Source: Bidens hawaiensis (taxonomy: Eukaryota; Streptophyta; Magnoliopsida; Asterales; Asteraceae). From it: 64,000 bases of DNA. Positions 35,685 through 46,357 of the stretch are shown here, in pieces (the stretch's first letter is position 1; each line of letters opens with the position of its first letter). The notes beneath the pieces were generated by a model. It was not told the origin of the DNA. It saw only the letters and a program-made list of their open reading frames with translations, and did no database searches. The stretch spans positions 1-64,000 of the forward strand of contig JAIQDT010006503.1 in the NCBI GenBank assembly GCA_021521415.1, read 5' to 3'. The translations under genes and the position numbers were made by a program.

Positions 35685-37320
35685 AACTTTGAATAATCAA
35701 GTGGCTGAAAGAAACATCACCAATCTTCAAGACAATGTTGAAATTCCTGAGAATCCAACACTTTATATTCATTCTTATCATCCTCAGGATAATATTATTG
35801 GTGATGTGAATGGAGGTGTTTGTAAACATAGACAAGTTTCTAATCTATGTGATGATAATGTATTGTGTGCATATGCGGACATGCATGCATCGCACATCAT
35901 GAGTATCACCAGATACACCTGCTTTTTCTAACACATATAGAACCGACAAGTGTTACTATGTCATTTCTAGATTCGTCTTGGGTAGAAGTAATGCAAGAAG
36001 AGTTTCAGCAGTTTGTGAGACTGTGTGTTTAGGATCTTATTGATAAATCGGATTGGGTTAAAAGGGATATCCCAACTAAATGGGTATTTAAGTGTAAGAA
36101 TTGGATCATGGGTGGTAATCGTGCGAAACAAGGCACATTTAGTTGTTCAAGGATTTAATCAGCCAAAAGGCATGGACTACGCTTAAGTATATGCTCTAGT
36201 TGCGAGATTGGAGGCTATACGTATTTTATTACCCTATGATACCTTCAAGAATTTCAAAGTATATCAGATGGACGTTAAGAGTGTGTTTCTTAACGGGGAA
36301 ATTCATGAAGAGGTGTATGTGAAACAACCTCATGGTTTTGAAGATCCGGACTATCATGAGCATGTTTACTGTTAAACAAGGCTCTATATGGTCTTCATCA
36401 AGCCCCGAGAGCTTGGTATACCACACTTGTTGACCATTTGATTGATAGTGGCTTTAAATGTAGGACCGTGGATTGTACACTCTTTTATATGCCAGTAGAA
36501 GAAGATTTGCTCATTGTGCAAATTTATGTCGATGGCAATATATTTGGCTCAACAAATTACAAGTTATGTAATGACTTTGAAAATATGATGCAAACAAAGT
36601 TCGAGATGAGTTTGATAGGAGAGATGAGTTTCTTCTTAGGGTTGCAAGTTCATCAGCCTAACGACGGGATATATAGGCATCAGACGAAGTATGTGAACGA
36701 CGTCTTGAGCCGATTGAAGATAACTGCCGGAAAAGTCCCTTCAACTCCTCTTCCTGTGGGTCACAATTTGTCACCGAACGAATTGGAGGATACCATTGAT
36801 CCAACCCTTTATCGAATTATGATAGGTTCTTTAATGTTTTTACATGATCACGTCATGATATAATGTCTGTTGTTTGCTTGTGTGCCATGTATCAAATGAG
36901 TCCCTGAGTGACTCATCTAGCGGCTATAAAGTGTATTTTTCACTATCTGAGGGGTAATCCTGACATTAGGTTATGGTATCCCAATGATGATAGTTTTGAT
37001 CTTATTAGTTTTTTCAGATTCCGACAATGGAGGATGCAAGATCGACTTCAATTCTACAACAGTAAAATGTCAGATTCCGACTATGGAGGATGCAAGATCG
37101 ACTTTAACACTTCAATGATGTATGGTCTTATGGCCTTAAATCCTGTACTTATAGGATGCTTTGAAAGTTCCGGACTCCAGTGGGTTTTTATGTGGTTTCT
37201 CATCTGGGTATTCACAAATTTGAATATTATTTTGCTCACAAGGCGAATCCGCAGTTTATCTGCCAATTATAAGTCATTAAACTTGATTACTATTGTACTT
37301 TGTACAAATTCACTACTGAC
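35685..37320 (+). pseudogene. SIRE-C pol remnant (RT)
   Basis: Recognisable blocks across several frames: [58 protein letters not shown], then in another frame LLIVQIYVDGNIFGS, MSFFLGLQVHQ, GIYRHQTKYVNDVL and DPTLYRIMIGSLMF. The catalytic box reads YVDG instead of YVDD, so the second Asp is lost. LRGNPDIRLWYP near 36950 begins the RNase H remnant, and DSDYGGCKIDF appears near 37075. Many stops and frameshifts. Confidence 0.78.
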
Positions 37321-37324
37321 TTGA

Positions 37325-38120
37325 TCAAACCACGCTGTGAGTCATATATTGTCCCCTTGCTTGCGTCTTATTACCATTAAGAAACGGACCACAAGGGACA
37401 CAACGTATGCATGCCATATATATTAAATCGTGCATACTCATCCGTGGGAAAGGTACTCAAGGTATTGCTTGGTAGCTGGGGTATATCTTGTAGTGGGGAT
37501 TATTTGCTAGCTTGCTATTGTAAAAGTTGAAAATCAAATATTTTGATCTACTGATTTCAAGGTTTAAGTCAAGTTAGGGTGATATGGTAAAAATCAAAAA
37601 TAATTCTGAGTCTAGATTAGAGGTTGATAGTTTCTAATATTATGTGCTCTAATTGAAACTTAAAGCATATAAAAAAAATTCTGAAAAACTTGTTATAAGG
37701 CCTAGGTGGACAAGAATACCAATGACTGACTTAACATCAATCATAATAAAGCTGAAATATAACACTGTGATGGACGGAATTCTTTGTCAATATGATTCCC
37801 TGCTCGAACTCACAAAAATATGTATTACTTTTGTAGTTTAAATGTCAATTTTTGTTTAGTTTGAAATTTTAGTTTGTTTTTGATAAAACGTTTGAAAAAA
37901 TCAAATAGATTTTATCTTCTACTTTGTTTTGATTACCGAGCTATGAGAATTTAAAAGTTGAAAAAGAAAGGATTTACTCACGATTTTAAGTTAAAATGCT
38001 AATTTAAGGGCCTTTAAAGTAAATTTTAAAAGTATTTTAAGGTAAATACATCAAAAAGTTGGTTTTTATGGTTAATTTAATGGGTTTTGAATGGTAAAAA
38101 TTCTCATATGTTAAGGTAAT
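37325..38120 (+). other. SIRE-C spacer after pol
   Basis: About 0.8 kb of AT-rich sequence with no supported ORF, between the RT remnant and the motif cluster. Confidence 0.5.
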
Positions 38121-38547
38121 GGTTCATTTGTTACTACGATGTAACGAATAAGTGTTCATTCGTTAAAGATAAATAATGAATGTGTTACATTCATTATACA
38201 TTTACATTCGCTTCCACTCATTGATCACGAATGAAGGCTATTTGTTGAACTATTAACGAATAAAGGGTCACTCGTTACTTATTTAACGTATGAAATGATG
38301 TATCTGTTTGATTCTTAACGAATGAGGATTCATTCGTTATTTTTAATAATGTATGGGCTATTCTTTTGTCTTGGGATACGTGTAATCATAAACGGCATAT
38401 ATATACCCTATTCAACGAATGAAAGCCCATTCGTCTTATACATTATTACACTAAAAACCCTAAACACAAGAAAATCCCTGCCAATTTTTTTCCAGAATTT
38501 CTAATCCTTTTGTTTTGATTAATTGATCATCGATACATAATAATAAG
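38121..38547 (+). promoter_or_regulatory. Motif cluster, TATA and leader exon before SIRE-C third ORF
   Basis: CATTCGTTA/AACGAATGA motifs lie at about 38155-38440 in both orientations. A TATA stretch, CATATATATACCC, is at 38396-38408, followed 25-60 bp later by a leader-like sequence with CTAAAAACCCTAAACACAAG. The exon would end at AATAAG (38547), followed by GTATAAACG. Promoter status is inferred from this arrangement. Confidence 0.5.
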
Positions 38548-39155
38548 GTATAAACGAGTCGTGTGATTATCTTAAATTTAGTTTTGATCCAACTTTGATT
38601 GGTTTCAAAGATTAACAAGTTGTCGAACATAAAATTGATTAATTAGACTATCAAACTAGTGTTAAAACTTGATTAGACGACTTAGGCTTAACATCGATGT
38701 ATGATCGATCATATCTATACAAATTTTAATGTAAATGGTTGAGTTTTGAGAATTTAGAATTTCAAACTGCATGTTTGACTTTCAAGTGTTCATTTTAATT
38801 TGAACTGCTTTGGTCAAAGAGACCATTCCTTAAGGTACATTAGTTAATCTAGTAACGAATGATTTCTCATTCGTGTACGGTTGATAACGAATGTTCACAT
38901 TCGTTATGGTATTTAGCGAATAGCCTCATTCTTTGGTTCATCTAACGAATGAGATCTTTGTTTAAATAACGAAGGTGCAAGACTTTAACAAATGTAATCA
39001 TTCATTTAAAATAAGGGTTAACGAATGTGTCTATTCGTTAATAATTATTAACGAATATGACTAGTGTCATTCGTTATTCATTTAATAATAACGAATGAGG
39101 ACAATGTTGTTCATATTTATGTATATTTCAATTACTAACTTGTGCGTTTTTGCAG
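38548..39155 (+). other. Candidate 5'UTR intron of SIRE-C third ORF
   Basis: Donor AAG|GTATAA at 38548 and acceptor GCGTTTTTGCAG ending at 39155. A perfect TACTAAC branch-point sequence lies at 39133-39139. The ATG follows after 2 nt. The 608-bp interval carries a second CATTCGTTA cluster at 38866-39095. Confidence 0.65.
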
Positions 39156-40177
39156 GAATGGCTGAAATATTTAGGTTAATGCTCCTGAGGGTGAGTGAGA
39201 ACAAACCATTGCACAAGAGGCTCCAATTGATATGTCAATTGAGAATCCCGAGGCCCAAGAAGAAACACAAGAGGTCGGATTAGCATATGATAAGAAACAT
39301 AATATATGTGCTTTCTTGAGTGAAGACTTCTTCGAACGAGCAATGTTTGGGAGTATGATATCATTTCTCAAGAGGTATAGGATTCATTATACTTTCCCTT
39401 CTGCATTTCAACTCCAATTCAGTACTATCAGACCTTTCTGGGATACTGCTAAGTATATCCCAGAGGAGAAGCACATCGAGGATGACATACAAGTAAAGAA
39501 GATTGCAGCTGATATTGATGTGATACGTAAAGTATTACAGTTCACAGATACAGATGATGACCGATGTGAGTTTGACAAATACTTTATCAAGGGATTATTT
39601 GGGCGTCTAAAGTAAAAAGGATATTTGGAGAAATCTCAATACAACAAGGAGAATTTGTGTGATCACTATAAGTACATATTACACGTACTTATGCATGCCC
39701 TTGGTGGACGAAATGGTGGCTTCAATGAGTGCAAGATTATGATCCAGTCAGATTTTGTTGCTCTCTTTCTTAACAAGTCATTCAACTTTTTAGAAATGGT
39801 GTTCTATCACCTCAAGGAAAACTGTACAACTCGGAAGCACAGGTTGTTGATGTATCCCCGGTTCTTATAATTGATCATCAACCATTTACAGCCGAATATG
39901 GTGAAAGACCCACATATTTACGCAGATTTAATGATTCTCGGCACATGAGTGAAGACACGATGAGACGGATCAGAACTTATCGTGGGCAGACTTCTCAGAC
40001 CAAGCCTAGGTTCAAGAGGTTGATTGATCACGTAGCTCGTGTTGATTATGTAGCTCCACCTAATGATCATTGGATCCATGATGACTCGGATTCAGAACAT
40101 GAAGCTGGTGAAGGTGGGTACGATGGTGGTAATGATGGTGATGGTGGTCCGGGAGGAGATAAGGGGGTTGTTGCTGT

Positions 40178-40580
40178 CACTGTTTTGAAACCCGGCCCGG
40201 CCCGGCCGTCGGACAGGTCCGACCAGGACCCGATCTCAGAACCGGGTCGGGTGAGGCATTTGACCCGTTTTCGAAAAACCCGGCCGGGTTTGGCGGGTGG
40301 CGGTCGGCCCGGACCCGGTGACCCGGCGGGTCAACCGGTAAAACCCATTTTTTATTAAATCTAAAATGAAATGTGTATGGTGGGATTCGAACTTGGGTCA
40401 TTTTCTAGATAGAAGCTTTAATAATTACCCATGAGTCAACCAACCAAGCTTCATTGATGTCTATATTGATCAAATATATATCATATATATTCAAAAAACA
40501 ATGTATAAAACATAAGTAAACATTAAAGTTTGTGATTATTATTATTTTTTGTTATTATTAATTTTTATATGTATATGAAT

Positions 40581-40611
<31 letters not shown>

Positions 40612-40726
40612 TTAAATTATTTATAACGTCATCCGGGTCAAACACCGGTCCGGTCTCCCGGGTCAGTCCGACCTTTGACCTGGTAAGATGTCCGGGTCGA
40701 CGCCCGGGCCTGGTCTGAAAACATTG
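40178..40726 (+). mobile_element. hAT-type MITE inserted in SIRE-C third ORF
   Basis: 549 bp. The left end CACTGTTTTGAAACCCGG and the reverse complement of the right end CAATGTTTTCAGACCAGG form imperfect TIRs. Flanks are 8-bp duplications with one mismatch: gttgctgt (40170-40177) and gttgttgt (40727-40734). The ends are strikingly GC-rich (40190-40330, 40628-40715, full of CCCGG/CCGGG), while the middle is AT-rich with a TA run at 40583-40610. An 8-bp duplication and CA start fit hAT. Confidence 0.8.
40376..40452 (-). other. tRNA-like fragment inside the hAT MITE
   Basis: On the minus strand, AGTTCGAATCCCACC matches the T-arm/B-box region of plant tRNA genes, and CTTGGTTGGTTGACTCATGG upstream is A-box-like. 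The anticodon arm is not convincing, so this is a relic at most, not a functional tRNA. Confidence 0.3.
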
Positions 40727-42468
40727 GTTGTTGTGGCCTGTAAACGTAAAGGAAAGGTTATTGCGACAGAAAATCCTAAAAAGAAGAGACCTCGCAGAGG
40801 ATCAGGTGTTGAGATACCAGGATCGCAACCGATTTTTCATCTAGCTTTATCTATTACACAAACACTACTATTTACTTATCCTTCAAGTTCCCCGGTGGTA
40901 ACACTTATGACAACTACCTCAATTGATCCGAGATTTGGTTCTATTCCTTGGACCATGTTATATCCGATGGTTACTCCTAAACAAGTTGAGGCTACTACTA
41001 GTCCAATTGTACCTGCTCAACAACTATTTAGGTCAGATTATTCGTTTATGACTTTCAATGAACATGTTGGCCTGATGTAGTTGATTCATCCAAGATTCTA
41101 TGAGCTACCAGTTCGGCATCAAATGTTCTATTTGATGAATTCGATTCATCTTCAGGAAAATCAAATGGCAGCTTCATCATCAGGTCATGCAGCAGCTTGG
41201 GGGGAGTCGGATAAGCAATTAGTGGTATATGACGATCCCACTAATGTGCGGCCTGTGAATTCGATCAAGGAAAACATGATCCTGTTTGTGGATGAAAAGG
41301 GGATTGTTATGAGTTTGGCAGATGCTGATGAGATTGAAGAGGGTGAGTTCGTGGATCACTCGCTGACAAACGAGCAGATTACCATACTGCTTAACTTAAA
41401 TGAAGAAGATGTGGACGAGTTGGAGATAAGAGAGGATGTTGAGGTGGTGGATAATGTAGAGGTTAGGTTTGTTACCAGTGTTCCATCTGGAACATGACGT
41501 TTAGTTATAATGATGTGGATATGGAAGATGTGACAGCTGAGGAATGTCCCGAGATGTATACACACGTTAACTCTGATGAGGGAATTCCGTTATATACTAC
41601 ATAACATTTTCAAGCAGCTAAAGACGTCTTTAGAAAGAAAAAGAGAAAGATAAAGGTAAAGCTTAAGTATCAGCTACCGAGACAAGGTCTTCGGATGGTA
41701 TGTTCACTCACAATATGGCGAAGATGAACAATATGATCGAGGCCTTACGATATGCAAAACGTGAAGATTACAAAAAATCAAAGGCTCGAGAATCATCATA
41801 TCAAATGAAGAAGTTCGTGTACGCCTCGGATCTTAAAGTATGTATTGTCAATTGAGAGTACGACGTTCTGTATTTTCAACATATCACTGATGTGCTTACT
41901 ATGCCGAGATGGGACGTTCGTACACTTGCCATTAGACCAATCATGAACAGAGGTGGAAATTAACTGGTGGATTGGTTCTATAGGAATTTACTTCACGAAG
42001 TACGGCATGGTTTTAAGTTTCTCAAGCCATAGGTGCCCACACGAAATTATGTGGATGAAACCGATCCACACATCGGTTGGGGTAAGTTGGTGGTTAATGT
42101 AAAGTCGTTGCGTGTTTTGAAGAAAGTTCTTGTAAAGACTTTTCCCCAAAGTCTTTATTAGAAGTTCAACATGTGGTATTATGATAACAAGACCGGTGAG
42201 GCTGTAATCGTATTGGGTTCGGGATTGAAGACTGAATTTATTAGGATGATTGACCATATGTGCATAGTTATCCAACCTATAGGAGTCTGATAATGAAGTT
42301 TTATTTAAGAGTTGGATCAGTTAGGCGGACGTCAAAGACAACAAGCAAGCTATGAAATTCCAACGTGTTATTCGCGTTTGTTATGCTTTGGGAATCCATA
42401 GTTGTGCGGATTGGAAGACTAGCAGATTCGCGATATAAAAGACAAAGAGCTCGAGACGAGGGGGAATT

Positions 42469-42953
42469 TATTAGTGAAATGTTTTTCGTCTTGGTCTTTC
42501 TATAAAGTATTTTGGTGATTAGGATAATGTACTAAGGGTAATTTGGTAAATTCACATGCACATTTGCTACTTGTATAACTCGTTCGTTAGAGAAGCTAAT
42601 AACAAATGAGTCCTCGCATTTATTAGTGCTCATTCGTTAGGGAATGTTAACGAATGAGACTAACGTATGTGCTTATTCGTTATGATAGCAAACAGAGATT
42701 AAAGTATGACAGCGAATGACACTCATTCGTTTTGCGATGTATAACGAATGAGAGTCATCGTCTATAAATATCCTGTAAATTATTCTAATCAATCACGGTT
42801 CTTATTTTATCAATCCGCATACCGTTACTCTGCCCAAATTCACTCTCAACACACAGTAACACACACAAAAGTAATCTAATCATAATTCATATCAAATGAC
42901 TATATCAGTAATGTATGAACTTGTAATCGATCAAATTCGTGGTTCCTCATACA
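42469..42953 (+). repeat. Probable 3' LTR of SIRE-C
   Basis: A purine tract GACGAGGGGGAA (42455-42466) precedes TATTAG, aligned with TGTTAG in SIRE-B, so the TG start is mutated. U3 has the CATTCGTTA cluster (42590-42750), then CTATAAATA at 42754-42762 and a CA-rich leader-like stretch. The end at CATACA (42953) is a guess. Confidence 0.45.
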
Positions 42954-42956
42954 TCT

Positions 42957-43230
42957 ACGCCTGATATAATGCATACAACTTGCTTGTGTGCAATATATAT
43001 CAAACTTCACCAAGGGAATCTCATCTGATTGTTATCAAAAGGATATTTAGATACTTCAAAGGAGATCTTTTCTTGGGAATCTAGTATCCATCTTGCACAA
43101 AGTCCCATATTATTGGTTTTGCAAATAGTGATTATGTATGTTGTCAAATAACAAGAAAATCAACATCTGGAGGATGTTAGTTCTTTGGAGACGCATTGGT
43201 GTCTCCAAAATTTTATCTAAATCAAAATTC
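42957..43230 (+). pseudogene. Short copia RT/RNase H fragment
   Basis: Translated remnants NLLVCNIYQTSPRESHLIVIKR-like, RIFRYFKGDLFLGI, GFANSDYVCCQ and RKSTSGGC match the junction of RT and RNase H of Ty1/copia pol. It is isolated, short and full of stops. Confidence 0.65.
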
Positions 43231-43499
43231 CCAAGTGTGAACGATTTTGAACTACTAGTAAATGAAGTCAGTTAGAAATGGTGGTCCACATACTAGAATC
43301 AAACCCACAATTATCAAACAATTGTTTCATATTCTCCTTCGAAGAGGAGCAAATGGTGCAAAGAACCGGGGACACATCAGTTCCCCGATTCGCTAGATTC
43401 ATGCGAGTACGAAGCTTGTTTGAAAATATCTGCCATCCCAAAATATAGACATATGCTAGATGATAAGTTCACTAACTAAGCTTTAAAGCACATGTCATG

Positions 43500-45477
43500 T
43501 GTGGCACACCCCAACCTACGTCAAAATGCCGAGGTGCGAACCGTTGGTTCACAGCTCACAAGGTACTATCATAAAATTTAAATATGAAAATATCAAATTT
43601 ATTTATCAAGGTTAATGGTATATGCTACCGTACTCATACAGTTTAAATATAACCAAATAAACCATATATCTTAAACTCATAAAATCAAACACAATAGTCT
43701 TTTAATCATATTAACTTAGGGTCTCTCTAATGATTCTTCACCTTAGCTTCAAACCAACTGATAAGCTACATATGCGTAAAACATAATAAAGATTGTCAAC
43801 ATGAGATTGAGTGAGAAAATCACTAGTTTTGATATAATAGTAACAAGTGAATAAATGAGCAAAACTGATATTATGAGCATAAATCAACCAAACCATGAGA
43901 AAATAGTTGGTGTCAGTTGACCATTGCCTAGAAAATCAGGCTTTGTCTACTATGAAAAAATAAATGCAAATAAGGGTGTCCGTTGACCATTGCCTAGCGA
44001 ATCGGGCTTTGGCTACTAAGACGGCGTATGATCATACTTTAATGAGATTATGATGGACCTCTTCGAATGCGATAAAGTTAAGCAACTAGACAAATAGCAA
44101 TTAGTCAATCAATCAATAAACACACAATATTCATAGTTTGCTAGTGTGTATAAGTCAGTAAAAAAACGTGGGGAATGATTTCTCACCTTACTACTTAGGT
44201 GAGATTAGAGAATAATAAGAATAATGAGAAATCAAACTTTCAACATGCTAACTGAGTTAACTCGAATAAATCTGAAACTTTGAGACAATGAATTAGAATT
44301 AAAACCGAGAACAATGCAATTGGAATCAGGTTAAATGGGCGCGTAAAACTCAAGTTATTAGTTTTTCAATATTTAAACGAGTTGGTATTGTTCAGAATCC
44401 GAACTTCGAGTCGAGAATCTGCATCTGACCAGTACATTCAAAATTCTATGGTGAACAAAAAAGTATCGTGGACTGAAAACTTGTTACGACCTGAAGATTG
44501 AGAAAATGATAAGCCAAACGAGTTTGGCCAAAATACCCTTAACAGGTTGGGATCAAATTGATCAACGAGACTCCCTCAATCAAACAAAATGATTGAGGTA
44601 TTTCTTTTAATTAGATGAAAACCTACAAAAATGCATAAGACGACTTACCCGGAAAGGCTCACTAGGAGAAATTCGTGGTCAAACATTTCTTGAACTTGAA
44701 AGTCAACGTAGCAAGTATGAACTTAATTAATTCTTGAAGAAAATGACGAAGAGAGAGAGAGAGGGAGAGGGAGAGATTTTGTGGGTTTTTTCTAGGGACG
44801 ACTGAGACAGGAGGTTCAGGGTTTGAGAATGTCTTTAGGTTAAATATATAGAGGTTGGATTAGTTGTTTTAGAAATCACTCGATTAAGGTAACCGAATAA
44901 CTTAATTAAGACGATATCGGCTCATCAAACACAGAAATTGGTTCTTGCAAAAGGCGCAAATGAATGTGGTGATGTACCATATCTAATAGGGTTTTATTGA
45001 AGCTAAAAACACGAGATTTGAACCAAAACTAAGAGATTTAGCATTTAAAACGAAATAAAACAATTTGGCTGATTTGGAGGGTTGGTCACGCTACGTGGTC
45101 GGGTAAGGTTTACCCCTTTGCACTATGCGGTCGGGTAAGGCAAAATCCTGATTTTCAAATGTTGTCAATTTTAGCCCCTGAACTTCTATTGATGTGTTTT
45201 TTAGCCATTTTAAGCGATTTTAAGAATTTCTATAGGCTATTTGACATTATTAAAAGTTTTAAAATCACAAACTAAGTAAAACAAAATTAATACAAATACA
45301 AATACGAAATATCCAAAATGTTACAATGTGTACTTATTGTTATATTTTACCATATAACATAGCATATTAGGCCATAACTAGGTGTTAATGACATTTCTAA
45401 GTCCACTAATTGGGTGTTAATTAGGTGTTAATGACATTTCTAAGTCCACTAGGTGTCTTACCTTATGTAATGTCACA
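43500..45477 (-). repeat. Gypsy LTR, probably solo (Tekay-3)
   Basis: Plus start TGTGGCACACCCC (minus end GGGGTGTGCCACA) and a likely right end TGTCACA at 45471-45477 (minus start TGTGACA). On the minus strand a TATATATTT box lies near 44845-44852, followed by a CT-rich leader (44770-44745). An imperfect repeat with GTTGACCATTGCCTAG occurs at about 43917 and 43983, and a 25-bp direct repeat with AATGACATTTCTAAGTCC at 45389 and 45431. Flanking 5-mers (tcatg, atagg) do not match, so the right end is uncertain. Confidence 0.55.
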
Positions 45478-45649
45478 ATAGGTCATAAAAATCCGTTCAA
45501 ATTTCAATGTCATACACTAGAAGACAAGTCCACTAGATGGGCCTTAATGGTCCATTTCATGCGTTTATGTCAAGGCCGGCTCTCAACCATGGAAAGGTGG
45601 TCGATCGACACCTACCCGACGCCCCATTATGCTAAAAATTAACTTTTGT

Positions 45650-45685
<36 letters not shown>

Positions 45686-45686
45686 T

Positions 45687-46021
45687 GGAAGGGATAATTT
45701 GATAACTTGTTGAGTTTTAAGAACTTTAAAAACTTCATTTTTAACCACACATTTAATTATGTAGGTTAGATTATTTGATTAAGATTAAATCTGATTAAAA
45801 AATGAAGTATGAGAGAGAATAAAGATATACAATGATTACACTAATTTAAACGTCCGTTACACCTATGTAAATAGTTGACTCGGTGTGTAAAAAATGTTTT
45901 AATTTTTCTACGTACATGTAACCTACATATATCACATATATGTATAAAAAATTTAAAAAAAAAGTTGTTAGTTCTTTCGAGTTCTTAAAACTTAATAAAA
46001 TGGTTCTTAAAAGAAGTCAAC
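45687..46021 (+). mobile_element. MITE-1, bounded by TA/TACA microsatellites
   Basis: 335 bp between a (TA)n run (45648-45686) and an (ATAC)n run (46022-46053). Subterminal inverted repeats AGTTTTAAGAACT (45713-45725) and AGTTCTTAAAACT (45980-45992) are perfect. No ORF. Confidence 0.55.
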
Positions 46022-46059
46022 TATATACATACATACATACATATACATATATAGGGTGG

Positions 46060-46274
46060 GGTTAAAATAAGAAGTGGAGTTTGTCTAAGAAGTGTAAGAA
46101 GTATTCTGATGCGTTAGATATGTTGATCTGATTGTGGATATGGAAAGTGTGTTTATTGTGCAGTGTGTTTTATTTTAGTTGCGGTGTGTTTATTGTGCGG
46201 TGTGTTTTATTAGATCTAATGGTGAAAACACACTTTCTACACTTCTTAGGAAAAATCTACTTCTTATTTTAACC
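46060..46274 (+). mobile_element. MITE-2, bounded by microsatellites
   Basis: 215 bp with perfect 16-bp TIRs GGTTAAAATAAGAAGT (46060-46075) and ACTTCTTATTTTAACC (46259-46274); the similarity extends further inward (CTAAGAAGTGTA against its complement). Left neighbour is an (ATAC)n run, right neighbour is (TC)n then (TA)n. The interior repeats GTGTGTTTATTGTGCGGTG. Confidence 0.7.
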
Positions 46275-46277
46275 TTG

Positions 46278-46321
<44 letters not shown>

Positions 46322-46357
46322 GTATGTATATATATATATGTATGTATGTATATATAT
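46275..46357. repeat. (TC)n and (TA/TATG)n microsatellite
   Basis: CT dinucleotides (46278-46301) followed by TA and TATG units to about 46357; it separates MITE-2 from MITE-3. Confidence 0.85.

Larger units (their letters stand above)
39158..42436 (+). pseudogene. SIRE-C third ORF (unknown function), split by a MITE
   Basis: Same block order as SIRE-B: KKHNICAFLSEDFF, ISFLKRYRIHYTF, RPFWDTAKY, VLMHALGGRNGGF, FNFLEMVFYHLKENC, LLMYPRFL, HMSEDTMRRIRTYR, WIHDDSDSE with a Gly/Asp run. A 549-bp hAT-type MITE (40178-40726) interrupts it there. The part after the MITE starts with a basic region containing NPKKKRPRRG (about 40772-40800), which looks like a nuclear localisation signal. Then come a Ser/Thr/Pro-rich run, NSIKENMILFVDEKG, an acidic run, and a decayed C-terminal domain (41700-42436). 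Stops: TAA near 39615 and 39870, plus several frameshifts. No membrane segment is visible. Function unknown; nuclear location is inference. Confidence 0.72.
35685..42953 (+). mobile_element. SIRE-C: decayed Sirevirus-like copia element with third ORF
   Basis: Plus strand order: pol remnant (35685-37320), spacer with motif cluster, leader exon, intron, third ORF (39158-42436), purine tract, 3' LTR (about 42469-42953). The left end is lost near the Athila insertion. It belongs to the same family as SIRE-B, with which it shares the CATTCGTTA motif and a collinear third ORF. Confidence 0.72.

Noticed and set aside
40376..40452. Functional tRNA gene
   Set aside because: Only box-like segments match; no credible full cloverleaf, and it lies inside a MITE.
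45585..45650. AGGCCGGCTCTCAACCATGG segment as a hAT transposon end
   Set aside because: Resembles hAT-like ends, but I found no partner TIR or 8-bp duplication.
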